Source: Betaproteobacteria bacterium
GTDB taxonomy: Bacteria > Pseudomonadota > Gammaproteobacteria > Burkholderiales > Sulfuricellaceae
Assembly: GCA_021373185.1 (NCBI GenBank)
Contig: JAJFTF010000021.1
Span: forward strand, 1 to 44,725
Length of the DNA stretch: 44,725 nucleotides
Direction: 5' to 3'
Each line of letters begins with the position of its first letter. Position 1 is the stretch's first letter. Both the position numbers and the translations under genes were made by a program. The notes below the pieces were generated by a model. It was not told the origin of the DNA and did no database searches. It saw nothing but the letters and a program-made list of their open reading frames with translations. Shown in pieces: positions 26,340 through 38,943 of the stretch.

Positions 26340-27542
26340 ATGTTTACTGAACGCGTTTTGTCCGGCATGCGCCCGACCGGCAGCCTGCATCTTGGCCATT
26401 ATCATGGAGTGCTGAAAAATTGGGTCAAGCTGCAGCACGAGTACGAATGTCTGTTTTTTGTCGCCGACTGGCATGCGCTGACCACGCATTACGATACACC
26501 GGGGGTGATCGAGCAGAGCGTGTGGGACATGGTAATCGACTGGCTGGCTGCCGGCGTGGATCCGTCCAGGGCGACCCTGTTCATCCAGTCGCGCGTGCCG
26601 GAACATGCCGAACTGCATTTGCTGCTGTCGATGATGACGCCGCTGGGCTGGCTCGAGCGCATGCCCACCTACAAGGACCAGCAAGAGAAGCTGAGCGGCA
26701 AGGATTTGAGCACTTACGGCTTTCTCGGCTATCCGCTGCTGCAGGCGGCGGACATCCTGATTTACCGCGCCAACAAGGTGCCGGTGGGCGAAGATCAGGT
26801 GCCGCACATCGAGTTCACGCGCGAATTGGCGCGGCGCTTCAATCACTTGTATGGCCGGGAGCCGGGCTTCGAGGAAAAGGCCGAAGCCGCGATCAAGAAA
26901 CTCGGCAGCAAGCGCGCCAAGCTTTACGAAGATCTGCGAACCCGCTTTCAGCAGGAAGGCGACGAGGAAGCGCTGGAATCGGCGCGCGCCTTGCTCAACG
27001 ATCAGCAGAACCTGAGCCTGGGAGACCGCGAGCGACTTTTCGGCTATCTCGAGGGCGGCGGCAAGATGATTCTGGCCGAACCGCAGGCGCTGCTCACAGC
27101 GGCATCGAAGATGCCGGGCCTGGATGGCCAGAAGATGTCGAAGTCCTACAACAACACGATTTCGTTGCGCGAGGACGAAGACAGCGTGGTGAAGAAAATC
27201 CGCACCATGCCGACCGATCCGGCGCGGGTGCGACGCACCGATCCGGGCACTCCGGAAAAATGTCCAGTGTGGCAGTTCCATCTGGTCTATTCTGAAGAAA
27301 GTCGTCAGCAATGGGTACGACAGGGCTGTAGCACTGCCGGTATCGGCTGCCTGGAGTGCAAGCAACCGGTGATCGACGCGGTGCTCGAAGAGCAGAAGCC
27401 GATGCGTGAACGAGCCCAGATGTACATGGATGATCCCACGTTGGTGCGCAACATCATTTCGGATGGCTGCGAAAAAGCGCGCGAGTTGGCTAGCGAGACC
27501 ATGCGCGACGTGCGCGAAGCGATGGGGTTGAATTACGGCTAA
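26340..27542 (+). CDS. trpS: Tryptophan--tRNA ligase
   Basis: A 400-residue class I aminoacyl-tRNA synthetase charging tRNA-Trp. The HIGH-type motif is HLGH (17-20) in TGSLHLGHYHG and the KMSKS motif is at 265-269. It is longer than the 334-residue E. coli enzyme owing to an inserted charged helical stretch between about residues 185 and 245 (KAEAAIKKLGSKRAKLYEDL), ahead of KMSKS. The frame is open upstream, but ATG 26340 gives the canonical N-terminus (MFTERVLSGMRPTG) and follows GAGGA at 26323-26327. Confidence 0.95.
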   Translation: MFTERVLSGMRPTGSLHLGHYHGVLKNWVKLQHEYECLFFVADWHALTTHYDTPGVIEQSVWDMVIDWLAAGVDPSRATLFIQSRVPEHAELHLLLSMMTPLGWLERMPTYKDQQEKLSGKDLSTYGFLGYPLLQAADILIYRANKVPVGEDQVPHIEFTRELARRFNHLYGREPGFEEKAEAAIKKLGSKRAKLYEDLRTRFQQEGDEEALESARALLNDQQNLSLGDRERLFGYLEGGGKMILAEPQALLTAASKMPGLDGQKMSKSYNNTISLREDEDSVVKKIRTMPTDPARVRRTDPGTPEKCPVWQFHLVYSEESRQQWVRQGCSTAGIGCLECKQPVIDAVLEEQKPMRERAQMYMDDPTLVRNIISDGCEKARELASETMRDVREAMGLNYG

Positions 27543-27566
27543 TTGAACTCCACCTAAGGGAGCATC

Positions 27567-29981
27567 ATGCCGAGAAAAAAGAAACCTCAAAACGAATCGG
27601 GGGCGCTGGAAGGCGAGGTGCTACACTCCAGCGAAACCGAAGAAGACGCGCCGCTGCCGGCTCTGGCCGGCATTTATCCTCCTACGCTTTATCTTCTGCC
27701 CTTGTCGGAGCGCCCGTTTTTTCCGGCACAGACCCTGCCGTTGCTGATGAACGAAGGGCCATGGCTGGGCACGGTGAAGATGATCGGCGAAACATCCCAC
27801 CAGATGGCGGGGCTTGCTCTGGTCAATCTGCCTCATGCCGAAGAAGCCAAGCCGGAAGATTTTTATGCAGTTGGCACGCTGGTGCGCATGCACCACCCGG
27901 TGCGTTCGGAAGGCAAGATCCAGTTCATCGCCGAAGGCCAGAGTCGTTTTCGCATCGTGAAATGGATATCGGACAAGCCGCCTTATCTGGTTCAGGTCGA
28001 ATATCCCCTTGAGATTGCGCGCAACGAGGATGAGCTCAAAGCCTATGCGATGGCAATCATCAATACTATCAAGGAATTGATCCCGCTCAATCCGCTGTAT
28101 AGCGAAGAGTTGAAATTTTTCCTTAACCGCTTCAGTCCGAACGAACCCTCGCTGCTGGCCGATTTTGCCGCTTCTCTCACCACCGCCTCGAAAGAGGAGC
28201 TGCAGTCGGTGATGGATGCGTTCAATTTGCGCCGTCGCATGGAAAAAGTGCTGGTGCTGATCAAAAAAGAGCTTGAAGTCGCCAAGCTGCAATCGCAGAT
28301 CCGTGAACAGGTCGAGCAGAAAATGACCAAGCAGCAGCGCGAGTTTTTTCTGCGCGAACAGCTCAAGGAAATTCAGAAAGAGTTGGGGCTGGCCAAAGAT
28401 GACAAGACCGCCGACATTGAGCGTTTCCGTGATCGGCTTACCAAGCTGGTGCTTTCCGAATCGGCGCAGAAGCGCATCGATGAAGAAATGCAGAAGCTTT
28501 CCGTACTCGAATCCGGTTCGCCGGAATACGCGGTAACGCGTAATTACCTCGACTGGCTGAGTCAGTTGCCTTGGGGAACATTCTCCAAAGACAAGCTCGA
28601 CCTCATGCGCGCGCGCAAGATACTTGACCGTGACCACGATGGTTTGGAGGACGTGAAGGAACGCATTGTCGAGTTTTTGGCGGTGGGCGCGCTCAAGGGC
28701 GAGATTGCCGGTTCCATCCTGTTGCTGGTGGGGCCGCCGGGAGTCGGCAAAACTTCCATCGGCCACTCGATTGCCAATGCCTTGGGGCGCAAGTTCTATC
28801 GTTTTTCGTTGGGCGGGATGCGCGACGAGGCTGAGATCAAGGGGCATCGCCGCACCTATATTGGCGCCATGCCGGGCAAATTCATCCAGGCGATCAAGGA
28901 GTGCGGCGTGGCCAACCCGGTAATCATGCTGGATGAAATAGACAAGATCGGAGCCTCTTATCAGGGCGATCCTGCTTCCGCTCTGCTGGAAGTGCTCGAC
29001 CCCGAGCAGAACGTGGATTTTCTCGACCATTATCTGGACGTGCGCTTCGATTTGTCCAAGGTGCTGTTCATCTGCACCGCCAACCAGCTCGACACCATTC
29101 CTGCGCCGCTGCTCGACCGGATGGAGACGCTCCGACTTTCCGGCTATATCACTGCCGAGAAAGTGCAGATCGCCAGGCACCACTTGTGGCCGAAGCAGTT
29201 GGAGAAGGCGGGAGTGAGGCGTAGCGAGCTGACCATTACCGAAGCCGCGCTCAAGCGCATTATCGAAGGCTATGCGCGCGAGGCAGGGGTGCGCAACCTG
29301 GAGAAGCAGCTTGGCAGTATGGTACGCAAGACGGTGGTAAAAATTGCCGGCGGAGCAAAAAAACCAATTCATCTGGGTGTGGGCGAAGTCGAGGAATATC
29401 TCGGCAAGCCGGTATTCATGCCGGAAAAGCCGATTACCGGTGTTGGCGTGGTGACGGGGCTGGCTTGGACGGCGATGGGCGGCGCGACGCTTTCGATCGA
29501 GGCGACTCGCGTACATAACAAGAGCCGCGGCCTCAAGCTGACCGGCAAGCTCGGCGAAGTGATGCGCGAGTCTGCGGAGATCGCTTACAGCTATATATCT
29601 TCACACCTCAAGGCTTTCAAGGGTAATCCGCAGTTTTTCGACGATGCTTTTATCCATCTGCACGTGCCGGAAGGCGCAACGCCCAAGGATGGCCCCAGTG
29701 CCGGCATTACCATCGCTACCGCGCTGTTGTCGCTGGCGCGCAAGGAGAAAATCTCTCGTCCGCTGGCGATGACCGGCGAATTGACGTTGACCGGCGAAGT
29801 GCTGCCGATCGGCGGTCTGCGCGAAAAAGTGATCGCGGCAAGACGCATCCGCATCATGGAACTGATATTCCCGGAAGCCAATCAACGTGATTTCGATGAA
29901 CTGCCGGATTACATAAAGGAAGGCGTGACAGCGCATTTCGTGAGACAATTCAAAGATGTGGTGAAAATCGTTTTTGCCTGA
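27567..29981 (+). CDS. lon: Divergent Lon-type ATP-dependent protease
   Basis: An 804-residue cytoplasmic AAA+ protease. N-terminal LON substrate-binding domain, coiled-coil (about 220-290), ATPase with Walker A GPPGVGKT (389-396) and Walker B VIMLDEIDK, then the protease domain with the Ser711 (PKDGPSAG) and Lys754 (GGLREKV) dyad. The N-terminus carries a 40-residue charged tail (MPRKKKPQNESG) and reads LYLLPLSERPFFPAQTLPL, unlike the standard LPLRDVVVYPHM start, so this is probably a second Lon type, not the main Lon. It is inserted between trpS and scpA, genes I expect to be neighbours. AAGGGAG precedes the ATG by 5 bp. Confidence 0.92.
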   Translation: MPRKKKPQNESGALEGEVLHSSETEEDAPLPALAGIYPPTLYLLPLSERPFFPAQTLPLLMNEGPWLGTVKMIGETSHQMAGLALVNLPHAEEAKPEDFYAVGTLVRMHHPVRSEGKIQFIAEGQSRFRIVKWISDKPPYLVQVEYPLEIARNEDELKAYAMAIINTIKELIPLNPLYSEELKFFLNRFSPNEPSLLADFAASLTTASKEELQSVMDAFNLRRRMEKVLVLIKKELEVAKLQSQIREQVEQKMTKQQREFFLREQLKEIQKELGLAKDDKTADIERFRDRLTKLVLSESAQKRIDEEMQKLSVLESGSPEYAVTRNYLDWLSQLPWGTFSKDKLDLMRARKILDRDHDGLEDVKERIVEFLAVGALKGEIAGSILLLVGPPGVGKTSIGHSIANALGRKFYRFSLGGMRDEAEIKGHRRTYIGAMPGKFIQAIKECGVANPVIMLDEIDKIGASYQGDPASALLEVLDPEQNVDFLDHYLDVRFDLSKVLFICTANQLDTIPAPLLDRMETLRLSGYITAEKVQIARHHLWPKQLEKAGVRRSELTITEAALKRIIEGYAREAGVRNLEKQLGSMVRKTVVKIAGGAKKPIHLGVGEVEEYLGKPVFMPEKPITGVGVVTGLAWTAMGGATLSIEATRVHNKSRGLKLTGKLGEVMRESAEIAYSYISSHLKAFKGNPQFFDDAFIHLHVPEGATPKDGPSAGITIATALLSLARKEKISRPLAMTGELTLTGEVLPIGGLREKVIAARRIRIMELIFPEANQRDFDELPDYIKEGVTAHFVRQFKDVVKIVFA

Positions 29982-30010
29982 ACTTGCGAAGTCAAACTTT
30001 CAAATGCCCT

Positions 30011-30098
30011 ACCGCAAAGGCGCGAAGACGCAAAGAAAATTCAAAAATTGTCTGGAGGAATGCCCTGCGCTTCCTTTGCGCCTTTGCGCCTTTGCGGT
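30011..30098. repeat. Octamer-based quasi-palindrome just upstream of scpA
   Basis: Arms 30011-30035 and 30074-30098 match at 23 of 25 positions as reverse complements, with a 38-nt spacer. The right arm contains three tandem CCTTTGCG units; the left arm has their complements in degenerate form. It fills the lon-scpA gap and ends 8 bp before the scpA ATG, so its edge supplies the GGTGAG that may act as ribosome binding site. From memory, GCAAAGGC-type hairpins are common dispersed elements in bacteria. Confidence 0.8.
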
Positions 30099-30106
30099 GA
30101 GAAGCA

Positions 30107-30901
30107 ATGCATGAGGTCGCTGAAACCGCCCCCGTTGCCCGCATTCACGGCGAGCCGCTCGCCGTGCTGCCGCATGATCTTTACATTCCGCCGGATGCGC
30201 TCGAGATTTTTCTTGAGACGTTCGAAGGCCCGCTCGATCTTCTGCTATACCTGATCCGCCGCCAGAGTCTCGATGTGCTGAATATCCCGATGGCGGAACT
30301 GACCCGGCAGTACATGGGTTATGTCGAGATGATGCATGCCAGCCAACTGGAACTGGCTGCGGAATACCTCCTGATGGCGGCGCTGCTGATCGAGATCAAG
30401 TCGCGCATGCTGCTGCCGCGCCGCGATGCAGCGGTTGAAGAGGACGCCGACCCGCGCGCCGAGCTGGTGAGACGATTGCTGGAATACGAGCAGATGAAAC
30501 TGGCGGCGCAACGCCTCGATGAGCTGCCGGTCGCCGGACGCGATTTTGCGCTGGTTCAGGTGTGGCTTGAGCAGGCTGCGGCGAAGCGCCTGCCTGAAGT
30601 CAGTCTGGATGATTTAAAACAGGCCTGGATGGGTGTGCTGGCGCGAGCCAAGGCGAACCGCCATCACAAGGTCAGTCGTGAGGAGTTGTCGGTGCGCGAG
30701 CACATGAGTCGGATCTTGCGCCGCCTGAAAGACGAACATTTCGCCGAGTTTGCCGCACTGTTCGACCCATCACGCGGTGTGCCTGAACTGGTGGTGACTT
30801 TTCTTGCCTTGCTGGAACTGTCCAGGGAATGCCTGATCACGATTACCCAGCAGGAACCATTCGCATCGATTTATGTGAAATTGAGACATGCAGACGCCTG
30901 A
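30107..30901 (+). CDS. scpA: Segregation and condensation protein A (kleisin)
   Basis: A 264-residue kleisin that bridges the heads of SMC and binds ScpB in the condensin that compacts and separates chromosomes. Hallmarks: [20 protein letters not shown] (39-58), [21 protein letters not shown] (85-105) and a C-terminal winged helix ([13 protein letters not shown]). The N-terminal 30 residues are variable and may include an alternative start, since the upstream region is a repeat. scpB overlaps its end by 14 bases. smc itself starts at 43563 in this window. Confidence 0.93.
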   Translation: MHEVAETAPVARIHGEPLAVLPHDLYIPPDALEIFLETFEGPLDLLLYLIRRQSLDVLNIPMAELTRQYMGYVEMMHASQLELAAEYLLMAALLIEIKSRMLLPRRDAAVEEDADPRAELVRRLLEYEQMKLAAQRLDELPVAGRDFALVQVWLEQAAAKRLPEVSLDDLKQAWMGVLARAKANRHHKVSREELSVREHMSRILRRLKDEHFAEFAALFDPSRGVPELVVTFLALLELSRECLITITQQEPFASIYVKLRHADA

Positions 30902-31442
30902 TCCTGTAGAAATCAAGCGGGTGCTGGAAGCCGCCCTGCTTGCGAACCACGAACCGCTTTCCCTGGCCGAATTGAAGAAATTGTTCGATTTCGATCTGGG
31001 CACGGAAACCCTGCGCAAGCTGCTGGATGAACTTCGCCTTGATTGGACGGGACGCGGCGTGGAGCTGGCGTGCGTGGCGAGCGGCTGGCGTTTCCAGGTG
31101 CGCGCCGAGTACCAGAAATACCTCGATCGTCTCAGCCCGGAAAAGCCGCCGCGCTATTCGCGTGCTGTGCTGGAAACCTTGTCGATCATCGCCTACAAGC
31201 AACCGGTGACGCGCGGCGACATAGAAAACATCCGCGGCGTCGCGGTCGGCAGCCAGATATTGAAATCGCTGGAAGGGCGCGGCTGGATCGATGTGGTCGG
31301 TCACCGCGATGTGCCGGGAAGGCCCGAGTTGTTCGCAACTACGAAAAAGATGCTCGACGATCTCGGCTTGCTCTCGCTGGAGGAATTGCCTCCGCTCGAG
31401 CAGCAGCCAAATGGGGATCTTCTCGCTACACCTAACGAATAA
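30888..31442 (+). CDS. scpB: Segregation and condensation protein B
   Basis: A 184-residue partner of ScpA, with two winged-helix domains that dimerise and bind the middle of the kleisin. The family signature [20 protein letters not shown] is at about residues 95-114, followed by [18 protein letters not shown] and the GRPELFATT motif. The coding region starts 14 bases before the scpA stop, implying coupled translation. rluB follows after 15 bp, the usual order. Confidence 0.93.
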   Translation: MQTPDPVEIKRVLEAALLANHEPLSLAELKKLFDFDLGTETLRKLLDELRLDWTGRGVELACVASGWRFQVRAEYQKYLDRLSPEKPPRYSRAVLETLSIIAYKQPVTRGDIENIRGVAVGSQILKSLEGRGWIDVVGHRDVPGRPELFATTKKMLDDLGLLSLEELPPLEQQPNGDLLATPNE

Positions 31443-31457
31443 AGAAAGCAGGAAGTC

Positions 31458-32564
31458 ATGGCAGAAAACAGGAAAAAAACCGGGCCGCGCTCTGATTCGC
31501 CGCCGAAAACGAAAGCGGTCAACCAGGAAAAACGGGGGGGGAAGAATACGCCGTTTCGTCGCCCGCTGAATGCGCGCACCGAAGCCAAGCCGGCCAAGAG
31601 CGAAGAGGTTCACATCCCTCTCGATGAAGAACTTTACCAAGAGGATGAAGACGTAATCGAACAAGCCGATAAAGCCGGCGCTCCAAGCCGTCGCCGTGGC
31701 CCGCCTACCCAGAAGCTGCAGAAAATCCTGGCTCAGGCCGGACTCGGTTCGCGCCGCGACATGGAAGAACTGATCAAGAACGGCAGGGTGACGGTCAATG
31801 GCCAAGTCGCCGAACTGGGCGCACGCATTGCCGATGACGACTGGGTGAGGCTGGACGGCAAGAACGTGCGCGTCCGCCCGGCTGACCGGATGCCGCGTAT
31901 CATGCTTTACCACAAGCCGGAAGGCGAGATCGTCAGCCGCGACGACCCGGATGGCCGTCCAACCGTATTCGACCGCCTGCCGCAAATGAGAACCTCGAAA
32001 TGGATTGCCATCGGGCGTCTCGATTTCAATACCAGCGGGCTGTTGATTTTTACCACTTCCGGCGAACTGGCCAACCACCTGATGCATCCGCGTTTCGAGG
32101 TAGAGCGCGAATATGCGGTGCGCACCATGGGGTCGCTCACGCCCGAGCAGATGAAGCAGCTCACCAACGGCATCGAGCTCGAGGATGGCACGGCGAAGTT
32201 CGACCAGGTCGGCGATCAGGGCGGCGAGGGTACCAACCACTGGTATCGCGTGGTGCTGCGTGAAGGCCGCAACCGTGAAGTGCGGCGCATGTTCGAGGCC
32301 ATCGGCCTGATGGTCAGCCGTTTGATGCGGGTGCGCTTTGGCCTGATCAATCTGCCCTCGCGGTTAAAGCGCGGGCAGACTCTTGAACTGGAAGCGGCGG
32401 AAGTTGCCAAGGTGCTGAAGTGGGCGGGGATAGAAGCGCCCAGGGTGACTGTCGCGCAGCGCCAATCCGACGAAGTCAGAAGAACAACCCGAGTCAAGTC
32501 GCATCATCCCGTTGCACCGGAAAAGCCTGCCCGGCACCCGCGCAAGGCGCCGGCCGCCAGATAG
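31458..32564 (+). CDS. rluB: 23S rRNA pseudouridine synthase RluB
   Basis: A 368-residue RsuA-family pseudouridine synthase acting on helix 80 of 23S rRNA (position 2605 in E. coli numbering). It has a lysine/arginine-rich N-terminal extension (first 70 residues), an S4 RNA-binding domain ([19 protein letters not shown]), and the catalytic motif [20 protein letters not shown] with Asp189. The C-terminus is again basic and disordered. AGGA precedes the ATG by 6-7 bp. It is the last gene of the series that begins at the PHP gene. Confidence 0.92.
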   Translation: MAENRKKTGPRSDSPPKTKAVNQEKRGGKNTPFRRPLNARTEAKPAKSEEVHIPLDEELYQEDEDVIEQADKAGAPSRRRGPPTQKLQKILAQAGLGSRRDMEELIKNGRVTVNGQVAELGARIADDDWVRLDGKNVRVRPADRMPRIMLYHKPEGEIVSRDDPDGRPTVFDRLPQMRTSKWIAIGRLDFNTSGLLIFTTSGELANHLMHPRFEVEREYAVRTMGSLTPEQMKQLTNGIELEDGTAKFDQVGDQGGEGTNHWYRVVLREGRNREVRRMFEAIGLMVSRLMRVRFGLINLPSRLKRGQTLELEAAEVAKVLKWAGIEAPRVTVAQRQSDEVRRTTRVKSHHPVAPEKPARHPRKAPAAR

Positions 32565-32569
32565 CCTGC

Positions 32570-32692
32570 TCAGCTACGATAACATTTCGTTTTTGTCGTA
32601 TTTATGGCTCTGGCATTGAGCCCATAAATGGCTGCTTCCAACACGAAGCCGCCGATCAAGACTGGGATGATAACAGTTAGTTTCTCGGCCAT
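32570..32692 (-). CDS. Possible 40-residue single-span membrane protein
   Basis: An open frame of 40 codons, reading MAEKLTVIIPVLIGGFVLE at the start, with one predicted membrane helix (residues 5-25) and a polar basic tail (NTTKTKCYRS). It is convergent with rluB and its stop lies 6 bp beyond the rluB stop. No clear ribosome binding site precedes the ATG, so this may be chance or the remnant of a longer gene. An 8-bp dyad (32690-32697 with 32724-32731) overlaps its start region. Confidence 0.25.
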   Translation of the reverse strand: MAEKLTVIIPVLIGGFVLEAAIYGLNARAINTTKTKCYRS

Positions 32693-32782
32693 TGCCGTTG
32701 TTCGGTTTAGTGACCAAATCGGTCGGCAATGCGCCGATTACCCGTATTCCCCGTCAGAGGCCAAATTGCAGATAGCACCGCT

Positions 32783-33256
32783 TCACTGCTTCTGTAATAT
32801 TCGGTTGCCTTTCGTTCGTGTGTTCATCACCGGAAAATCAAATTCGCCGATCAGCACCGTCTCAAAATCCTGCCGAATAGTGACTTTCAATCCCCTAAAT
32901 TCGACCTGTGGCGCAGGCATTTGCCAGATCTCATAGCGGTTGGTTGTCTTGAAGAACTCCACCCAGTGCAGGTAGGCTGGCTTGTTTTCGATGGCGAAAT
33001 CGACAAGGTTTCTGATGTGGTTGTTGTAACGCTCGCGGAATGTACGTTCCGTCTCACCAAGGTAGACGACCATGCCATCGACAACATAGGCGTAGATGAC
33101 GTTCTTTTTCTTCGTCGTTTCATCCATTGCCTTTAGCTTGTCGTTGATGTAGCTAGACAGATTGCCTTCTTGCTTGAGGGCGATCAGGTCTTCGCCACCT
33201 GAAAACACGCCTATGCGCAAGAACCCGAATTGCTGGAGTTTATCGATGTGATCCAT
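32783..33256 (-). CDS. GIY-YIG-like protein, isolated
   Basis: A 157-residue protein. NVIYAYVVDGMVVYLGET (about residues 52-69) followed by TFRERYNNHIRN resembles the GIY-YIG nuclease core: IYAY for GIY, YLG for YIG, and a downstream Arg and His. A conserved Glu later in the domain (EFF or EIW) could complete the site. No transposase, methylase or homing context is present. The N-terminus is short and has no other domain. DNA here looks less GC-rich than its neighbours, suggesting acquisition, but I have not measured this. Nuclease activity is uncertain. Confidence 0.5.
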   Translation of the reverse strand: MDHIDKLQQFGFLRIGVFSGGEDLIALKQEGNLSSYINDKLKAMDETTKKKNVIYAYVVDGMVVYLGETERTFRERYNNHIRNLVDFAIENKPAYLHWVEFFKTTNRYEIWQMPAPQVEFRGLKVTIRQDFETVLIGEFDFPVMNTRTKGNRILQKQ

Positions 33257-33349
33257 ATACGGCTTTCGGTTCAGGAATCAACTTTAAAAGCGAATTGACT
33301 CAAAGTCCTGTCTCAACCAGATTTTGCACATAAGATTGCAAATAGTTCT

Positions 33350-35725
<2,376 letters not shown>

Positions 35726-35729
<4 letters not shown>

Positions 35730-37519
35730 GGTTCAATCTTATCCGCATCTACATTTAATTGCAGCCACAGTTCCAGCAGTGCCAGGTGCCACAGCTTGCT
35801 GCCCTGAATGCGCGTGAAGTGAGCTTCCGGTTCCGCCAGCAGCTTTTCTACATACGGGCGCTGGTAAAGGCCGCGTTTTCGGCAGGCATCCGAATCGAGG
35901 ATGTCGCGCATGAATTCGAGGAATTCGCCCCGCACATATTTCAGCGCCGGCACCGGGAAATAGCCCTTTGGCCGGTCGATCACCGCATCCGGGATTAGCC
36001 CGCGGGCGATGGCCTTAAGCGGGAATTTGCCGCCTCCCTTGAGCTTGAGTGAAGGCGGCATTCTCGCGGCCAGTTCCACCAGTTCGTGATCGAGGAAAGG
36101 TACGCGCGCTTCCAGCCCCCACGCCATGGTCATGTTGTCCACGCGCTTGACCGGGTCGTCCACGATCAGGGTGGTGACATCGAAGCGCAGCACCTGATCG
36201 AGAAAGGAATCGGCTTTGGGCTTGGCGAGTTCCCGTTCCACCAGTTCGGCAGTGACATCCGGCACATGGTAGGCCGGGGCAACGGTATCCAGGTATTCGG
36301 CATGGTCGCGGTCGAAATAGTGGCTGCGGAAACAATCGATGGGCGAGCCGGCGGCGGCATCCATCTGCGGGTACCAGAAGTAGCCGCCAAATACCTCGTC
36401 CGCGCCTTGGCCGGAAAGCACCACTTTCACTTCATCGGCCACGCGTTCGCTGAGCAGGTAGAAAGCGACCGCATCCTGGCCAACCATCGGCTCCGCCATG
36501 TTGCTGACCGCTTCCGGCAGGCGTTTCAATACTTCAGAGTTGGGGATGAGGTATTTGTGGTGCCGGGTCTTGAAGCGCTCCACCACCTGATCCGAATATT
36601 CGAACTCGTCGGCTTTTTCCGCGCCGTCACCGAGATCTTCAAAGCCGACCGAAAAAGTCAGCAGGTCGTCCACGTGATCGGCCAGCAGTCCCACCAGCAG
36701 GCTGGAGTCCAACCCACCGGAGAGCAGTACGCCGACAGGAACGTCGGATGCGAGGCGGTGGCGTTCCACGGCGCGGGCCAGCACAACGCGGGTTGCGTTG
36801 AGCCAGTCCTGCTCGGACAGGTTGTGCGCCGGGCGCGTGGCGTCCAGAGTCCAGTAGGTGCGTTGCGTAACCTGCCCGGCTACGCTCACCGTCATGGTGG
36901 TGGCCGGCGGCAATTTTTTTATGCCGTTGAGGATGGTGCGCGGGGCGGGCACCACCGCATGCAAGGTGAAGTAGTGGTGCAGCGCGACCGGGTCGATGCT
37001 GGTGTCTACGCCGCCTGCCGCAAGCAGCGCCTGGACGCTGGAGGCAAAGCGCAAGCTGGCGCCGTCCAGCGAGTAATACAGCGGCTTGATGCCGAAGCGG
37101 TCGCGCGCCAGAAACAGGATGGTGTGGCGCATGTCCCACACCGCAAAGGCGAACATGCCATAAAAGCGCTCGACGCACTTCTCGCCCCAGGCGTGGTAGG
37201 CCTTGATGATGACCTCGCTGTCGCCCTCGGAGAAGAAGGTGTAGCCCATCTCCGCGAGTTCGCTGCGCAGTTCCTTGTAGTTGTAGATGGTGCCGTTGAA
37301 AACCAGGGCGAGGCGCAGTTCCTTGTCCACCATCGGCTGGTCGCTGCCGGGGGTGAGGTCGATGATGGCGAGCCGCCGGTGCCCAAAAGCGAGCGGGCCG
37401 TCGCTGATCAGGGCGGCGTGGTCGGGGCCGCGGCGGGCAAGTTTGTCCGACATCCGCTGGATGACGGAGGTGTCGGGTAAAGCGCCGTCAAAGCGCAGTT
37501 CGCCGCAGATGCCGCACAT
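35726..37519 (-). CDS. asnO: N-acetylglutaminylglutamine amidotransferase-like (AsnB family)
   Basis: A 597-residue glutamine amidotransferase. Cys2 (MCGICGEL) is the glutaminase nucleophile; the synthetase domain has the pyrophosphate loop LLSGGLDSSLLVG. Several stretches (LHAVVPAPRTILNGIKKLPPA, FEYSDQVVERFKTRHHKY, DDPVKRVDNMTMAWGLEARVPFLD, RPKGYFPVPALKYV) follow the AsnO proteins of the osmolyte N-acetylglutaminylglutamine amide pathway, as I recall them from Pseudomonas, more than asparagine synthetase B. The partner synthase gene (ngg) is not next to it. ATG 37519 is chosen because Cys must follow Met. It overlaps yffB by 4 bases. Ordinary asparagine synthetase remains possible. Confidence 0.75.
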
Positions 37520-37561
37520 AATCTTATATGGATTTCGTCGTTTTACAGGGCTTGTTGAGAG

Positions 37562-37640
37562 CGTGTAGGGTGCAATAAGCGGAGCGCATTGCACCGAATG
37601 ACATACGGCGCAATGCCCGTTGGTTATTGCGCCCTACGCG
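37562..37640. repeat. Quasi-palindromic repeat between asnO and a small secreted-protein gene
   Basis: Arms 37562-37596 and 37606-37640 match at about 27 of 35 positions as reverse complements, with a 9-nt spacer; the outer 17 bp (GTAGGGTGCAATAA region) and inner 10 bp are best conserved. The sequence style GTAGGGTGCAATAAGCG...CGCATTGCACC is one I have seen as a dispersed element in several proteobacterial genomes. It ends 9 bp from the stop of the gene at 37650 and lies 43 bp from the asnO start. Confidence 0.7.
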
Positions 37641-37649
37641 GGCTGTCGG

Positions 37650-38069
37650 TCAAAGCGAGTGATCCTCAATATGGTCAAGGTACCAGCAGTTGCCCTTCGC
37701 TACGAAGTGAAAGCTGAGCAACCAGTCGGTGCCAGGTTTGAATACCTCAATAACTGCTGCACGAGAAGAACGTGATTTCAGCTCGAACGCCATCGAATTG
37801 CGTTGCAGTATCTGTTCGATGGTCGGGGTTGCCGCGTCCATCGCCTTGGTAACCTTGACCTTAATCTTTGTGTCAACGCCCTTTCCGTCTTCTAGCCCAT
37901 ACTCATGCCGGATGGTCGTTGTCGGGTATGGTGTCCGACTAATTGCGAAGGTCTTGTCTTTGGCAAAACGGGCGTAGAAATCATCAAAATGTTCTTTCGC
38001 CTCTACATCGCACTGGGCATTGCAAAGTGGTGCCAACACCATCAGAACCAAAAAAATAAATGTGCGCAT
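37650..38069 (-). CDS. Small predicted secreted protein, function unknown
   Basis: A 139-residue protein starting with a signal peptide (MRTFIFLVLMVLAPLCNA, cleavage probably before QCDVE). The mature part has two cysteines (near the N-terminus and in KGNCWYLDHIED near the end) that could form a disulphide bond in the periplasm. The end GNCWYLDHIEDHSL resembles a small NTF2-like/DUF4348-type group, but this is only a memory-based hint. Lower GC content than the dap genes is apparent by eye. It interrupts the dapD to yffB order together with asnO and the repeat. No function can be given. Confidence 0.6.
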   Translation of the reverse strand: MRTFIFLVLMVLAPLCNAQCDVEAKEHFDDFYARFAKDKTFAISRTPYPTTTIRHEYGLEDGKGVDTKIKVKVTKAMDAATPTIEQILQRNSMAFELKSRSSRAAVIEVFKPGTDWLLSFHFVAKGNCWYLDHIEDHSL

Positions 38070-38101
38070 GGCTTGGTGATGGCTAATGCCTTATCGGCGG
38101 C

Positions 38102-38923
<822 letters not shown>

Positions 38924-38943
38924 GTTCTATCCTTAAAATTTAA

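Noticed and set aside
27621..29516. 631-codon open frame on the minus strand opposite lon
   Set aside because: Fully covered by the intact Lon frame; no domain is visible in the antisense translation.
30843..32240. 465-codon minus-strand frame opposite scpB and rluB
   Set aside because: It spans two well-supported genes with conserved motifs and has no homologous look.
32628..32936. 102-codon plus-strand frame after rluB
   Set aside because: It runs into the GIY-YIG-like gene on the other strand; the composition is not protein-like and there is no ribosome binding site.
36086..37480. 464-codon plus-strand frame opposite asnO
   Set aside because: The AsnO-type frame has the Cys2, PP-loop and C-terminal motifs; the opposite frame shows none.
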